This document shows, one piece after another, positions 6,647 to 13,904 of a stretch of 17,015 nucleotides of DNA (positions are counted from its first letter, which is position 1; each line of letters opens with the position of its first letter). A model generated the notes under the pieces. That model searched no databases. It saw only the letters and a list, made by a program, of their open reading frames with translations, and was not told the origin of the DNA. Made by a program: the position numbers and the translations under genes. This stretch comes from Deltaproteobacteria bacterium RBG_13_61_14 (GTDB lineage Bacteria; RBG-13-61-14): positions 1 to 17,015 of the forward strand of contig MGQK01000028.1 of NCBI GenBank assembly GCA_001797815.1, in the 5' to 3' direction.

Positions 6647-8578
6647 TTATCTGCGTCTCGATTCCAGCGCGGCCGCCACCAGGTGGTCCACGCCCAGTCC
6701 CATTTCTTCCCAGAGTTCCTCGGGCTTGGCGGAAGCACCATAACCCGTGATCCCCAGTCGCACTAATTTCACCTTTAGCCCCAGGTCGGCCAGAGCATTA
6801 GCCACCCGGCTGCCCAGGCCCGTGGCCACATGGTGATCCTCGTAGGTGATGAGCAACCCCGTCGCCGCCGCTTCTTTCAACTCTTCCGGCTTAAGCGCCA
6901 GCGGACAGGGCACATTGTAAACGGCGAAACGCGCGCCTTTCTCCTGGAGGATCTTCCAGGCGGAAAGCGCCCGCCCGGTCATCGGGCCCATGGCCAGGAT
7001 GGCTCCCTGGTCTCCCTCCCGCAACTTTTCCATCTTCCCGTATTCAAAGCGGTAACCGTCCGCAAAATGGGGCCGGCCCGCTTCGTCGCACAAGACCGGC
7101 TGGCGCGACCGGCCCATGGCCAGAAGGAAATTGCCCTCGGCTACCGCCAGATGGCGCACCGCCCGGTCGGTCTGGTTCGGGTCTGCCGGCACGATCACCT
7201 TGAACCCGAACAGGTTGGCGGCCAGCCCCAGGAAATCAATGCACTGGTGGGTCTTGCCGTCTTCCCCCACGTCCAGCCCGGTGTGGGTCAGGACCACTTT
7301 GAGCTGGGTCCCGTTGATGTCGTTGAGCCGCGCCTGGTTGTAGGTCTCGCAGATGCCGAAGACCCCGAAGTCGGCGAAAAAGGTGAGCACCCCCATGGTG
7401 CTGAGCGCCCCGGCCAGGGTGGCGGTGTGGTGCTCCTGGATCCCGCCCTGGAAAAAGTGCTGCGGGCAGGACTTGGCAAAAGCCGTCGTCTTGACGCTGC
7501 TTGCCAGGTCGCAGTCCAGCACCGCCACCGGGCTTTGCCCGAGAACCCCGCAATTGAGCTTGGCAATGTCCTCGAGCGCGCCGCCCCAGGCGCTCCGGTT
7601 GTCGCTCTTGGCCTCCGGCCCGTAGCTCCGCGGCTCGCCCGGGTTGATCCGCAACGGCACGACCTTCCGCGCCGGCGCCACCCGCGGGTAATCGCCCTTT
7701 TTCCGCCGCTCCCGTAATTCCGCCAGGACGTTGGGTAGCTCCAGCTCTTCCATGGCCTGGGTATACAGGTCGTCGGGCAGGGCGGCCCCGTGCCATTTCT
7801 CTTTGCCCTCCATGAAGGACACGCCCTTGCCCATGACCGTATGGGCCAGGATCAGCGTGGGCCGCGACTTCTCCTGCCGGCCGGCGCGCAGCGCCTGGTA
7901 AATCGCGGGCAGGTCATGGCCATCCAGTTCCACCACCTTCCAGCCGTCCGCCTCCCAGTTGGCCTTGATGTTCTGGGGCATGATCTCCCTGGTCTCCCCG
8001 CTGATCTGCCGGTTGTTGTAATCCACCAGGGCCGTGATGTGGTTCAGCCCGTATTTGACCGCGAAGCGCCGCGCCTCGGAAATCTGGCCCTTCTGCTGCT
8101 CCCCGCAGCCCATCACCACATACACCTGGAAGTCCAGGTGGAGCATCCGTCCGGCCAGGGCAAAGCCGCACCCGGCGGACAGCCCCTGGCCCAGGTTGCC
8201 GGTGTCCCATTCAATGCCAGGCACACTCCGCTCGACGTGGCCCTCGAAGACTGTGCCCAGGGCGCGGAAGCCCAGGACCGCGGCCTCGACCGGGAAGAAC
8301 CCGGCCCGGCCCAGCGCGGCATAAGCCCCGGGCGAGGTGTGGCCGTGGCTGATCACGATCCGGTCGCGGCCTGGAAAGTCCGGCCGCTTGGGGGTGAGCT
8401 TGGCCAAGTGGTAGAGGATGAGGAACATCTCCAGGGAGGACATGCTGCCGCCCGGGTGGCCGGAGCCGGCCAGGGTGGTCATGGTCAGGATGTCGCCCCG
8501 GCCGAGCCGGCCGAGCACTTTGAGTTCCGCCAGGGAAGTGTCGTCAAGTTTTTCTTCCTGGAAACCGCGCGCGATCAT
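6647..8578 (-). CDS. Transketolase (full length) with altered ThDP motif
   Basis: Predicted 643-aa transketolase, the usual length for a single-chain enzyme. It transfers two-carbon ketol units in the non-oxidative pentose phosphate pathway using thiamine diphosphate and Mg2+. Seen in order: GHPGGS (40-45), SHGH (78-81), GNLGQGLSAG (127-136), the cofactor-motif region MGCGEQ (156-161) with DYNN (186-189), WHGA (262-265), QEHH (381-384, with the catalytic-type Glu382), and GEDGKTHQ (438-445). Both the N-terminal pyrophosphate-binding and the pyrimidine-binding halves are present, plus the C-terminal domain. The Asp of the canonical GDG motif, a Mg2+ ligand, is Cys158 (codon TGC). The start ATG at 8578 has AGGAG six bases upstream. 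The gene is divergent from the transferase cassette and convergent with the zinc-ribbon gene. Confidence 0.9.
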   Translation of the reverse strand: MIARGFQEEKLDDTSLAELKVLGRLGRGDILTMTTLAGSGHPGGSMSSLEMFLILYHLAKLTPKRPDFPGRDRIVISHGHTSPGAYAALGRAGFFPVEAAVLGFRALGTVFEGHVERSVPGIEWDTGNLGQGLSAGCGFALAGRMLHLDFQVYVVMGCGEQQKGQISEARRFAVKYGLNHITALVDYNNRQISGETREIMPQNIKANWEADGWKVVELDGHDLPAIYQALRAGRQEKSRPTLILAHTVMGKGVSFMEGKEKWHGAALPDDLYTQAMEELELPNVLAELRERRKKGDYPRVAPARKVVPLRINPGEPRSYGPEAKSDNRSAWGGALEDIAKLNCGVLGQSPVAVLDCDLASSVKTTAFAKSCPQHFFQGGIQEHHTATLAGALSTMGVLTFFADFGVFGICETYNQARLNDINGTQLKVVLTHTGLDVGEDGKTHQCIDFLGLAANLFGFKVIVPADPNQTDRAVRHLAVAEGNFLLAMGRSRQPVLCDEAGRPHFADGYRFEYGKMEKLREGDQGAILAMGPMTGRALSAWKILQEKGARFAVYNVPCPLALKPEELKEAAATGLLITYEDHHVATGLGSRVANALADLGLKVKLVRLGITGYGASAKPEELWEEMGLGVDHLVAAALESRRR

Positions 8579-8617
8579 GAAGGCTCCTTGCCAACTGAAA
8601 AATGAAAAAACGGTTTG

Positions 8618-8646
8618 TATTTATCACGGCTGAGAAGGAAAAGCAA
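8618..8646 (-). promoter_or_regulatory. Possible promoter of the transketolase gene
   Basis: On the minus strand TTGCTT (8641-8646) and TAAATA (8618-8623) are separated by 17 bp and lie about 40 bp upstream of the transketolase ATG. Each hexamer matches the sigma-70 consensus only in part. The location within the divergent intergenic gap supports it. Confidence 0.3.
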
Positions 8647-8671
8647 CCCCCGGCCCAGCCTGAGCGCTTCA

Positions 8672-8701
8672 TTGACAGAGGCGGCGCGGTTCTGCTAAGT
8701 T
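8672..8701 (+). promoter_or_regulatory. Possible promoter of the pyruvyl-transferase-like cassette
   Basis: A perfect -35 TTGACA (8672-8677) is followed after 18 bp by TAAGTT (8696-8701), a weak -10. It lies 77 bp upstream of the ATG at 8778, in the gap divergent from the transketolase gene. Confidence 0.35.
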
Positions 8702-8777
8702 GAGGCATCTTCAACCTGAGAGAAGACCGCTCCGGCCACAGCCCCTTCTCATCCCGGGAGGGGAAGGAGATCCGGAT

Positions 8778-10034
8778 ATGCCGGCTGCCAAAAAGAAAAT
8801 CAAGGCCCTGCTCATGGGCTATAACGGGGAGAACAATACCGGCGCCGAGTCGCGCCTGGTCACCATCGCCCGCGATGTCCGGGAAGTGTTCCAGAGCCAG
8901 AACCTGGATCTGGAGGCGGTGGTGCTGACCGCGGCCAATGCCCGGCGCTACCTCAAGGACCCGGAGGTGAAGATGGTGGAGATCGGGAGGCCCGGCCAGC
9001 TCTGGAAGGTGCTCCAACTCACTTTTGAGCCTTACGATCTGTTAATCCTGGTGGAAGGCTCCACTTTCACCGACCACTTCTCGCCCTTCCTGCTCTACAT
9101 GTTCCTGCTCGGCGCCTGGATCCACTCGTTCAAACCCGGGAAAAGCGTGGCCTACGCGGTGGACGCTTTAGAGATGAGGGAATTCAACAAGAAGCTTGCC
9201 CGCTACGTGGGCAACAAGATTGATCTGATCATCACCCGCAACGAAGACGCCCGGGAGCGGCTCCAGGCTTGGGGGATCACCCAAGACATCCTGGTCACCA
9301 CCGACACGGCATTCCAGTATCAACCTCCGCCCCGGGAACATACCGACCGGCTTCTGGAACGGTTGCAGCTGGACCCGAAAAAGCCGTTGATCGGGCTCGC
9401 TTTCAAGGAGTTTTTCTGGTGGCCGGTGAGCCCCAAGCTATGGGGCCCGAAAGAGGACCTTTACCGCTTCTGGCCGCTCTACCACACCTGGGACCCGGGC
9501 GACAAAGAGAAGAGCATGGAGATGAAGGGCGTCTGGAGCAACTACGCGGACTGGCTGGTGGAGAAATACGATGCCAATATTCTCTGGATCGCCATGGAGC
9601 GGATGGACTTCCCGCCTTCGCGGGACGCTTGCCTGCTCATGGAGCACAAAGACCGGGCCCGGCTGATCCCCAGCAATGACTTTGACCTGGATGACATCAC
9701 CGGGCTTTTGTCCCGGCTCCAGCTCCTCTGCAGCACCCGCTACCACGCCGGCGTGCTCTCCATGGTTTCCAGCATCCCGATGCTGGCGGTCTCCCACGAC
9801 ACCCGGATCGAGAGCCTCTACAAGGAAATCGTCCATATGAAATTCTACATTGACTACCAGACCCCGGACCTGCTCCGGCGAATGCGGGAGCGGACCGAGG
9901 AGTTGCTCGGGGCCGAAGCCGCGGTGCGGGCCAAGATCCGGGGAGCCTATCCCCGTTACCTGGAATTGTGTTTGCAAAACCGAAAGATATTGAAGGAGTG
10001 GTTCAGCCGGGAATTCTGGCCCTTGTCCAACTGA
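8778..10034 (+). CDS. Polysaccharide pyruvyl transferase-like protein 1
   Basis: Predicted 418-aa soluble protein. The fold assignment to the polysaccharide pyruvyl transferase family (PF04230, two-lobed, GT-B-like) rests on an N-terminal GYNGENNTGAESR (14-26) resembling the family's GxGNxGDE-like start, a middle VEGSTF...AYAVDA, D/ITR, and a C-terminal CSTRYHAGVLSM...IPMLAVSHDTRI (318-344). Classical members carry a GGG in the position of VEGS (92-95). A FKEFFWWPVSP block (209-219) is shared with the next gene. Members typically add pyruvate ketals from phosphoenolpyruvate to sugars, but some have other donors. I chose the ATG at 8778 because GGAG lies eight bases upstream; the first possible start, a TTG at 8700, has no ribosome site. 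Substrate unknown. Confidence 0.75.
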   Translation: MPAAKKKIKALLMGYNGENNTGAESRLVTIARDVREVFQSQNLDLEAVVLTAANARRYLKDPEVKMVEIGRPGQLWKVLQLTFEPYDLLILVEGSTFTDHFSPFLLYMFLLGAWIHSFKPGKSVAYAVDALEMREFNKKLARYVGNKIDLIITRNEDARERLQAWGITQDILVTTDTAFQYQPPPREHTDRLLERLQLDPKKPLIGLAFKEFFWWPVSPKLWGPKEDLYRFWPLYHTWDPGDKEKSMEMKGVWSNYADWLVEKYDANILWIAMERMDFPPSRDACLLMEHKDRARLIPSNDFDLDDITGLLSRLQLLCSTRYHAGVLSMVSSIPMLAVSHDTRIESLYKEIVHMKFYIDYQTPDLLRRMRERTEELLGAEAAVRAKIRGAYPRYLELCLQNRKILKEWFSREFWPLSN

Positions 10035-10086
10035 AGCCAGGATCACCCGGAAGCAGTCTCGTTTTTGGCCCGGAAGGAGGCAGGCG

Positions 10087-11598
10087 ATGTTAGAATTTTT
10101 CCGGAAATGGCGACAGATCCCCGATTTCACGCACACGGCCAACTTTTTTGACGTGCTCTATGGGATCATCGGGTGGAGCCTGGTGCAGGTTTTGGGTTAC
10201 GGGGTGAGGTTCCTGGACCTGTTCGGCCTGGGCCTGAACCGGAAATGGAAGCCGGGGGAAAAGCTCCAGGTTCTGTTTCTGGCTTACTCCGGGGCGCGCA
10301 ACACCGGGGCCGAGGTGCGAGTGGCCGAATGTATTGACCAGGTGAACCAGGTCCTGGGCGAAGACGCGGTGGATATCAACATGACCACCCTCAATTTGGA
10401 GGAAGCCCAGGAATATTTCAAGCACAACAAGGTAAACCTCATGCCCATGAACTACGTCTTTTTCTGGGACGTGTTCAAGTTCGTGCTCAAAAACCACATG
10501 GTCGTGCTGGTCGAAGGCTCCTGCTGGAAAGAAAACTTCGCCGCGGCCCTGCTCCTCTTTTTCCTCTACGGCGTGGGTCTGGCCGAAAAGCTCGGCAAAC
10601 CTTCTTTCTCTTATGCCGTGGACGCCGGGCAGATGAACAAGTTCAACAACTTCCTCTCCTGGAACCTGAGCAAGGGCATGACCCGGCTCATCACCCGCAC
10701 CCAGCCGGCCAAAGAAGTGCTGGAAAAAATCTTCCTGCCCGGCGCCATTGTCCGGGTGGACACCGCCTGGACCTTGCGGCCCAACCCGCCGGATTGGGGG
10801 ATCGCGACCCTGAAGAAGCTCGGGTGGGACGGACAGAAGCCGCTGGTGGGCCTGGCCATGCAGAACTTCTTCTGGTGGCCGGTGATCCCGGACTTTGTGC
10901 GGTTCCTCAAGGGCGACAAGGAATACAACTACCGCCTCATCTACTATTACGACTACGATGAGGAGGACAGGAAAAAATACCAGAAATGGGCCGCCATGCT
11001 GGCCGGCCTGATGGACTGGGTCACCGAGAAGTATCAGGTCCAGCCGGTCCTGGTGGCGATGGAGGCGCTGGACGAAACCTCCTGCAAGGATGTCATGGCC
11101 CTGATGAAACACCAGCCCCTCCTGGTCTCCTGCAATCAATTTGTGGGGGTGGAGATCGCTTCCATGCTGCGCAACTTACACCTGCTGGTCACCACCCGCT
11201 ATCACGCCATGGTGCTTTCCATGCCCGGGCTGATCCCGTTCATCGGGCTGTCGCGGGACGAGCGCATCCGGGGGGTCATGCTCGAGACCAAGCTTTATGA
11301 GGACTACTATGCGGACTACTCGCGGGACGACCTGCCCGAATTGCTCCGGCAAAAGGTGAGTCGGTTGATGGAAGACCAGGCCGAGCGCGAGCGGATGAAG
11401 AAGATCATCCGCGAATGGCTGCCCTATTATTTTGCCCAGATGGCGCGCCTGGGCCTGGATATCCGCAAGATCGTCCAGGAATGCTTCCCGGCGCTCAAGC
11501 TCAAGCCCCTGGATGAAAACGACCCGGCCCAGCTCGAGCCGTTTGTCCCGCCCGAGCTTAAGCAGGACATCCGGAAAAAATATCTGGAATTGAACTAG
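10087..11598 (+). CDS. Polysaccharide pyruvyl transferase-like protein 2, N-terminally extended
   Basis: Predicted 503-aa paralogue of the preceding gene, 52 bp downstream, with an excellent ribosome site (AAGGAGG, six bases before ATG). Shared marks: AYSGARNTGAEVR (66-78), LVEGSCW (141-147), SYAVDAGQMNKFNN, LITRTQPA, NFFWWPVIP (260-268), EKYQVQPVLVAME and TTRYHAMVLSM (369-379) with SRDERI. It differs by about 57 extra N-terminal residues, including a hydrophobic or amphipathic stretch (about 23-50) that could anchor it to the membrane. An acidic, Tyr-rich insertion (around 279-295) replaces the loop of protein 1. Two diverged copies side by side suggest sequential or heteromeric action on one glycan or lipid; this is inference. 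Confidence 0.75.
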   Translation: MLEFFRKWRQIPDFTHTANFFDVLYGIIGWSLVQVLGYGVRFLDLFGLGLNRKWKPGEKLQVLFLAYSGARNTGAEVRVAECIDQVNQVLGEDAVDINMTTLNLEEAQEYFKHNKVNLMPMNYVFFWDVFKFVLKNHMVVLVEGSCWKENFAAALLLFFLYGVGLAEKLGKPSFSYAVDAGQMNKFNNFLSWNLSKGMTRLITRTQPAKEVLEKIFLPGAIVRVDTAWTLRPNPPDWGIATLKKLGWDGQKPLVGLAMQNFFWWPVIPDFVRFLKGDKEYNYRLIYYYDYDEEDRKKYQKWAAMLAGLMDWVTEKYQVQPVLVAMEALDETSCKDVMALMKHQPLLVSCNQFVGVEIASMLRNLHLLVTTRYHAMVLSMPGLIPFIGLSRDERIRGVMLETKLYEDYYADYSRDDLPELLRQKVSRLMEDQAERERMKKIIREWLPYYFAQMARLGLDIRKIVQECFPALKLKPLDENDPAQLEPFVPPELKQDIRKKYLELN

Positions 11599-11643
11599 GC
11601 GGCCCAGGATGCCACCACCCAGGATGAGCCGCAGGAGCGCGCC

Positions 11644-12660
11644 ATGACCATCTCGGCCAAAGAACGAGACAACCTGTTGCGCTGGGACGGGAAGAAACCC
11701 GGCCATTACGAGGTTTATTACCTCAAATGGAACGATCTCGTTAGCCGCACCGCCGGCTGGATCCGTTACACCCTCACCTCCCCCCTGCCGGCGGCGGGCG
11801 ATCCTTACTGCGAGCTGTGGGGAATGTTCTTCGACATGGATCAGCCGGCCAACAACTTCGCGGTCAAGAATCGCTTCCCCATCCAAAGTCTGGTCTGGGA
11901 TCAAGACCGCTTCCGGGTCCAAATCGCCGACGCCGAGCTTTGCCAGACCTCCTGCCGCGCCTCCATCACCGACCCCGAGAAAAAACTCTCGATGTCCTGG
12001 GACCTCACCTTCGATTCGCCAACCCCGACCCTGTATTACTTCCCTTCGGAATTTTACTACCAGAGCCGTAACCCCAAGACCAAGTCCCTGGTCCCCCACC
12101 TCGACGCGCGTTTCCACGGCACCGTGGTCGCCAATGGCCGCGAGATCAAGCTCCGCGACGTCCCCGGCCTCGAAAACCACCTCTGGGGCTCCGAGCACGC
12201 TCTCCGCTGGGCCTGGGGCCATTGCAACGCCTTCTCGGAAGATCCCTCCGCGGTCTTCGACTGCATTGATTCCCAGTTGAAAATCGGGCCCTGGGTCAGC
12301 CCTCACATGAAGTTCTTTTACATCAAATTTCGCGGCAAGGAATACGTCCTGAACCAGCCCTGGCATTGGGCCTTGTGGCACCGGAGCCAATGGGAATTGG
12401 GCCGCTGGACTTTTCAGGCGCGCTTTCCCGGGCTCCGGGTTCAAGGCGAGATCAAAAGCCGCTTTGAGGAATTGCTGGCCATCACCTACATGGACCCGGA
12501 CGGCAAACTCCTCTGGTGCAACAACAACACCGCAGGTTCCATCAAACTTTCTCTTTTCGATCTTTCCGGCAAAAGCCTGGGCCGACTCACCAGCGACGGG
12601 GGCTGCACCGTGGAGTTTGTGGACCGCAAGACCTATCCGCAAGTGCCGGTGCGCCTCTGA
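11644..12660 (+). CDS. CrtC/AttH-like (lipocalin-fold) protein of unknown function
   Basis: Predicted 338-aa protein with no signal peptide or membrane span. The pattern matches what I know of the hydroxyneurosporene synthase/AttH/tocopherol-cyclase-like superfamily: HYEVYYLKWND near the start (21-31), ELWGMFFD (57-64), SWDLTF (118-123), a short-chain motif ENHLWGSEHALRWAWGHCN (177-195), and many alternating beta strands rich in W, F and Y. Members bind or hydrate hydrophobic isoprenoid-type molecules; no carotenoid genes are nearby. It follows the transferase-like gene by 45 bp with GGAG before the ATG, so it is probably cotranscribed. A role in binding or modifying a lipid carrier or hydrophobic product of the cassette is possible but inferred. 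Family call moderate, function unknown. Confidence 0.6.
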   Translation: MTISAKERDNLLRWDGKKPGHYEVYYLKWNDLVSRTAGWIRYTLTSPLPAAGDPYCELWGMFFDMDQPANNFAVKNRFPIQSLVWDQDRFRVQIADAELCQTSCRASITDPEKKLSMSWDLTFDSPTPTLYYFPSEFYYQSRNPKTKSLVPHLDARFHGTVVANGREIKLRDVPGLENHLWGSEHALRWAWGHCNAFSEDPSAVFDCIDSQLKIGPWVSPHMKFFYIKFRGKEYVLNQPWHWALWHRSQWELGRWTFQARFPGLRVQGEIKSRFEELLAITYMDPDGKLLWCNNNTAGSIKLSLFDLSGKSLGRLTSDGGCTVEFVDRKTYPQVPVRL

Positions 12661-12751
12661 CCAAAGGAAAGCTTTTGGTCCAGGCGAGCCCGGCAGGGGG
12701 GATTATTTTTCCAGTGCGTGAGCACCCGGAGCCGTGGTCCAGTCCCCTGCC

Positions 12752-12976
12752 ATGAAACTGATCAGTTTCGATAAGAAGCTTTCCCTGCCCGCGGCCATCG
12801 CGGTCACCGTCGGCGCCTTCCGCCTCTTCTCCCGCTTCCCGGAAAAAGTAGCCGCGGCGGAATTTCCGATCACCAAAACCTGGCTCTACCCCTGCGCCGC
12901 AATCTCCGCGCTCCTCTCCTTCGCCGTCGGCGGCTTCGCGGTTTTTCTGCTGGTAAGCGAGTTCCTGCTTAAGTAA
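12752..12976 (+). CDS. Small two-helix membrane protein, unknown function
   Basis: Predicted 74-aa protein. Residues 11-27 and 44-68 are hydrophobic and separated by a charged link (RFPEKVAAAEFP). The C-terminus ends in LLK. Codons are GC-rich in third position, as in neighbours. No clear ribosome site precedes the ATG at 12752; an in-frame GTG at 12734 would add six residues and has GGAG only two bases before it. It lies 91 bp after the CrtC/AttH-like gene and may be the last member of that transcript. I do not recognise a family. Confidence 0.5.
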   Translation: MKLISFDKKLSLPAAIAVTVGAFRLFSRFPEKVAAAEFPITKTWLYPCAAISALLSFAVGGFAVFLLVSEFLLK

Positions 12977-13002
12977 ACCCATGCAGTGTTGCTTGACAGC
13001 GG

Positions 13003-13107
13003 ATGAAACTATGCGTTAAAGTTAATTTAAATGAGGCGATCAAGGAGGCTGACCGGATGGGCATTAAAGCCAAGAGAACCCCAAAGGGAGAAAATCCTGG
13101 ATCATAG
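13003..13107 (+). CDS. Possible small or truncated protein (34 aa)
   Basis: An ATG at 13003 opens a 34-codon frame whose product reads like ordinary protein: VNLNEAIKEADRMGIK followed by AKRTPKGENPGS and a TAG. It looks like the start of small conserved proteins with a pattern of helix, then IKxRRTxKGE, that usually continue 30 or more residues; here it stops early. No ribosome site precedes the ATG; an inner ATG (the M of RMGIK) has AAGGAGG nine bases before it. It could be a decayed gene or chance. Confidence 0.3.
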   Translation: MKLCVKVNLNEAIKEADRMGIKAKRTPKGENPGS

Positions 13108-13199
13108 AAGGCGGTTTCTTTTTTTCTTCTTTTGTCTTGGCGGGAAAAGGGTGGGCCGAGTGTTAAGTTGCGTGTAAAGTAAAGATTTGAGCCCAAATT

Positions 13200-13225
13200 A
13201 AAAAAAACTCCCGCCCGAAGGGCGG
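13200..13225 (-). terminator. Intrinsic terminator on the minus strand
   Basis: Read on the minus strand, CCGCCC-TTC-GGGCGG forms a six-pair GC hairpin, followed by GAG and eight T (plus-strand A8 at 13200-13207). This is a textbook intrinsic terminator for minus-strand transcription. No minus-strand gene lies directly upstream; the nearest is the toxin-antitoxin pair more than 1 kb away. It sits about 100 bp before the plus-strand lipoprotein gene. Confidence 0.65.
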
Positions 13226-13276
13226 AAACCCGGGGGTGAGCAGGCCCAGCCTATTCACTTAACAAAAGAGGGAGTT
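13206..13276. promoter_or_regulatory. Possible structured leader or attenuator-like element
   Basis: AACTCCC (13206-13212) can pair with GGGAGTT (13270-13276), enclosing the CCGCCC/GGGCGG hairpin and a second one formed by GGTGA-AGGC and GCCT-TCACT (about 13235-13259). This gives a three-way junction in the leader of the lipoprotein gene. On the minus strand the outer pairing competes with the terminator hairpin, as in an attenuator. It matches no riboswitch I know. Confidence 0.3.
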
Positions 13277-13327
13277 CTCCATTTTCCGCTGAGCCAGGAC
13301 AAATTCAAAGAAGGGAGGCAAAAGGAG

Positions 13328-13825
13328 ATGAGACGTTTTCTTAAATCACGGACGATTGCGATGGTGGTGCTGGTGGCCCTGATGCTGGCCTCGGTCCAGT
13401 GCGGCTACATCCTGCACTCGGAGCGCAGGGGGACGAAGGGGGGAGATATTGATCTCCCGATTTTGATTATGGACTGCTGCTGGTTCTTTGTGGGGGTCAT
13501 CCCAGGGGCGCTCGCGCTGATTATTGACTTCACGAGCGGCTGCATCTATGAGCCTTCCGGTTCCAAGAAGGTGAGCCTGCGGCCCGACAGCCGGCTTTCC
13601 TTCCGCCTCAATGATCCCGCCCCCGCGGACGCCACCGTGGCCGTGACCCTCGAAGACCCGACCGGCCTGCAGGTGAAGGCCACCCTGATGGAAAAGAACG
13701 TGGCCCAGGGCGAGCGGATCGGCAAGGTCAACCTGGCTCTGCCCGCGGGGCTTCAGCCCGGCGCCTACAAGCTCGCGCTCAAGGTCAACGGCGAAACTTC
13801 AGTTTCGTGGGATATCAGCCTGTAA
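13328..13825 (+). CDS. Predicted lipoprotein with C-terminal beta domain
   Basis: Predicted 165-aa envelope protein. A signal peptide (basic MRRFLKSR, hydrophobic 10-22) ends at a lipobox-like LASVQC, with Cys25 the likely lipidated residue; Gln before Cys is unusual. The mature N-terminus YILHSERRG (28-35), IDLPILIMDCCWFF, a second hydrophobic stretch (about 44-68) and DFTSGCIYEP (67-76) match a widespread small lipoprotein family of the form CGxxxxPERRG...DxxxxFxxGxIY, often left as hypothetical. Residues about 80-165 form an added domain of alternating strands. GGGAGG lies about nine bases before the ATG, and AAGGAG abuts it. It is followed 79 bp later by a small membrane protein gene. Function unknown. 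Confidence 0.75.
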   Translation: MRRFLKSRTIAMVVLVALMLASVQCGYILHSERRGTKGGDIDLPILIMDCCWFFVGVIPGALALIIDFTSGCIYEPSGSKKVSLRPDSRLSFRLNDPAPADATVAVTLEDPTGLQVKATLMEKNVAQGERIGKVNLALPAGLQPGAYKLALKVNGETSVSWDISL

Positions 13826-13904
13826 GAGCAAGTTGCAACCATGATCCAAGGAAGGTAGGGGAACGCGCCCGAGAGGGGGTGCCCCTACTGAAGGAGGAGA
13901 CGAG

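Larger units (their letters stand above)
12977..13327. other. Intergenic stretch with a short ORF and a structured element
   Basis: These 351 bases carry no full-size gene. They hold a 34-codon frame (13003-13107), a TTGACA at 12993-12998 with a weak -10 (TTAAAG) 17 bp on, a pyrimidine-rich tract (about 13111-13137), an A8 tract at 13200-13207 and a hairpin region (13206-13276) just before the lipoprotein gene. Composition is lower in GC than in the flanking genes. Confidence 0.6.

Noticed and set aside
7790-8605. 271-codon plus-strand frame opposite transketolase
   Set aside because: Antisense frame with no recognisable motif; the minus-strand enzyme is certain.
11176-12642. 488-codon minus-strand frame
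   Set aside because: Covers two well-supported plus-strand genes in antisense; composition rich in V, G, H and D without motifs.
12660-12679. ACCAAA/TTTGGT hairpin at the end of the CrtC/AttH-like gene
   Set aside because: Six AT-rich pairs with an eight-base loop and no T tract directly after; too weak for an intrinsic terminator.
12969-13196. 75-codon minus-strand frame after the terminator
   Set aside because: Begins with TTG without a ribosome site and has no family pattern.
13201-13276. Known riboswitch class (c-di-GMP, c-di-AMP, preQ1)
   Set aside because: Some short strings look alike, but the conserved core bases of those classes are missing.
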